Shown here one piece after another: positions 5,945 through 6,300 of a DNA stretch of 6,300 nt. The stretch comes from Oscillospiraceae bacterium. GTDB taxonomy: Bacteria; Bacillota_A; Clostridia; Oscillospirales; Oscillospiraceae. The notes beneath the pieces were generated by a model that saw nothing but the letters and a program-made list of their open reading frames with translations, made no database searches and was not told the origin of the DNA. The DNA is taken from assembly GCA_016302005.1 (NCBI GenBank), contig JAEDOK010000097.1, positions 1 through 6,300 on the forward strand. Reading direction: 5' to 3'. Positions within the stretch are counted from its first letter, which is position 1, and every line of letters begins with the position of its first letter. Made by a program: the position numbers and the translations under genes.

Positions 5945-5969
5945 CCCTGTAGGTCGGGGACATGTCCCC
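5945..5969. repeat. Repeat CCCTGTAGG plus GGGGACATGTCCCC palindrome, copy 2
   Basis: Positions 5945-5960 match 1935-1950 at 14 of 16 positions. They run into a perfect 14-bp palindrome, GGGGACATGTCCCC (5956-5969), which recurs identically at 6170-6183. It starts 10 nt after the terminator stem. Confidence 0.7.
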
Positions 5970-6000
5970 TGAGAACGCGCGGCGGCAGATGGTACGAGGG

Positions 6001-6042
6001 AAGAAATTTGTATGTAGCTGGTAGTTCCTGCACAAGATTGCC
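6001..6042. repeat. Dispersed repeat module, copy 2 (AGTTCCTGCAC type)
   Basis: Positions 6020-6042 are identical to 1870-1892, and the flanking 6001-6019 aligns without gaps to 1851-1869. The last seven bases, GATTGCC (6036-6042), are shared with the end of the minus-strand TGTCATTGCGA element, so the two modules abut or are parts of one larger element. Confidence 0.8.
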
Positions 6043-6067
6043 ACGGCGCAGGCGCCTCGCAATGACA
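6036..6067 (-). repeat. TGTCATTGCGA element, copy A
   Basis: Read on the minus strand it begins TGTCATTGCGAG (6067-6056), continues through a small GGCGC/GCGCC hairpin and ends GTGGCAATC. The pattern of TCATTGCGA at one end and GGCAATC at the other is one I recognise from short intergenic repeats found in many bacterial genomes; no coding capacity is present. Confidence 0.7.
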
Positions 6068-6096
6068 TGAAAAGGCAATCCTTTTTTGTCATTGCG
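6058..6096. repeat. Head-to-head hairpin formed by copies A and B
   Basis: CGCAATGACA (6058-6067) is perfectly complementary to TGTCATTGCG (6087-6096). Inside, AAAAGG (6070-6075) pairs with CCTTTT (6080-6085) around loop CAAT, with one 2-nt mismatch (TG/TT) between the stems. The 39-nt structure arises because two elements face each other. Confidence 0.75.
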
Positions 6097-6126
6097 AAAC
6101 CAGTGCGCACACTGGTTGTGACAATC
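6087..6126 (+). repeat. TGTCATTGCGA element, copy B, with perfect hairpin core
   Basis: It begins TGTCATTGCGA (6087-6097) and ends GTGACAATC (6118-6126). The core is a perfect 8-bp stem AACCAGTG (6098-6105) / CACTGGTT (6110-6117) around tetraloop CGCA. Its core sequence differs wholly from copy A while the ends are kept. Confidence 0.7.
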
Positions 6127-6140
6127 TCCGGCTGTAAGTG

Positions 6141-6165
6141 TGTATACAGTTGCAAGTTCCAGCAC
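6141..6165. repeat. Dispersed repeat module, diverged copy 3
   Basis: Aligned without gaps to 6009-6033, 19 of 25 positions agree, including AGTTCC and GCAC. It lies in the same orientation as copy 2, on the far side of the two TGTCATTGCGA elements. Confidence 0.5.
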
Positions 6166-6166
6166 C

Positions 6167-6186
6167 GGCGGGGACATGTCCCCGCC
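6167..6186. repeat. 20-bp perfect palindrome containing GGGGACATGTCCCC
   Basis: The 14-bp core (6170-6183) is identical to 5956-5969. Here the symmetry extends three more bases on each side (GGC...GCC). It is followed by CCAGCGCG. A protein-binding site or a conserved element end would both fit. Confidence 0.75.
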
Positions 6187-6212
6187 CCAGCGCGTCGAAA
6201 AAGCCCCCGATG

Positions 6213-6264
6213 TGTCATTGCGAGGAGCAAAGCGACATGGTAGCACAGCCGTTCGCGAGGAACG
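6213..6264 (+). repeat. TGTCATTGCGA element, copy C, followed by a small hairpin
   Basis: TGTCATTGCGAGGAGCAAAG (6213-6232) and then CGACATGG carry the same left end as copies A and B. The right end, GGTAGCAC, departs from the GGCAATC ending. A small hairpin CGTTC/GAACG with loop GCGAG (6250-6264) follows. Sequence of this type, when translated, yields the low-complexity 'RFAPRND'-type peptides often mis-annotated as proteins. Confidence 0.6.
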
Positions 6265-6300
6265 AGCGTTACGGATGCGGCATACCCCCTGCGGGTGCAA

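Larger units (their letters stand above)
5936..6300. other. Gene-free, repeat-rich region to the window end
   Basis: No credible coding sequence is seen in these 365 nt. Open frames on the minus strand exist but run through the repeats and lack binding sites. The region is a patchwork of palindromes, hairpins and short repeat modules, listed separately. Several modules are shared with the murI-pyrophosphatase gap, so this looks like accumulated dispersed intergenic repeats rather than a decayed gene. It continues past the right edge. Confidence 0.8.

Noticed and set aside
5945..6264. CRISPR array
   Set aside because: Repeats are few, differ in length and orientation, and are not separated by regular unique spacers.
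5820..6300. Minus-strand open frames across the repeat region
   Set aside because: Their translations consist of repeat-derived peptides and cross palindromes and a terminator; no start signals support them.

Overview
The window reads like the chromosome of a low-to-moderate GC member of the Bacillota (Firmicutes). The signs are strong GGAGG-type ribosome binding sites, sigma-A promoters with 17-nt spacers, a TTG start, a Ser/Thr-linker lipoprotein, and a CBS/DRTGG-containing family II pyrophosphatase. The exact class (Clostridia or Negativicutes) cannot be fixed from the sequence alone. All five protein genes look intact. Nothing resembles a phage, plasmid or CRISPR locus.

Layout: positions 1-54 hold the 5' part of a tRNA-Ser(GGA) gene on the minus strand, with a near-consensus promoter at 93-121. 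Back to back with it, a plus-strand promoter (180-208) embedded in an elaborate inverted repeat (136-198) drives a lipoprotein gene (250-1047), followed 22 nt later by the glutamate racemase gene murI (1070-1840). MurI has an unusual hairpin between its Shine-Dalgarno sequence and its start codon. A perfect 20-bp stem-loop terminator (1959-2005) separates murI from the convergent pyrophosphatase gene (2012-3628, minus strand). That gene is divergent from a two-gene plus-strand unit: a sugar-phosphate-type nucleotidyltransferase (3785-4690) and an AraC-family regulator (TTG start, 4732-5898) that ends at its own hairpin terminator (5902-5935).

From 5936 to the window end there is no credible gene. 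The stretch is a patchwork of short repeat modules: two copies of a GGGGACATGTCCCC palindrome, three copies of an element starting TGTCATTGCGA, and copies of a module containing AGTTCC.GCAC. Two of these modules also occur in the murI-pyrophosphatase gap (1851-1950), so they are dispersed genomic repeats.

Functional links: the lipoprotein and murI probably form one transcript at the cell envelope and peptidoglycan level. The nucleotidyltransferase should release pyrophosphate, and the divergent gene encodes a nucleotide-sensing pyrophosphatase that would remove it. The AraC-type protein is the obvious candidate to regulate the nucleotidyltransferase unit, but neither its ligand nor the enzyme's sugar can be read from sequence.
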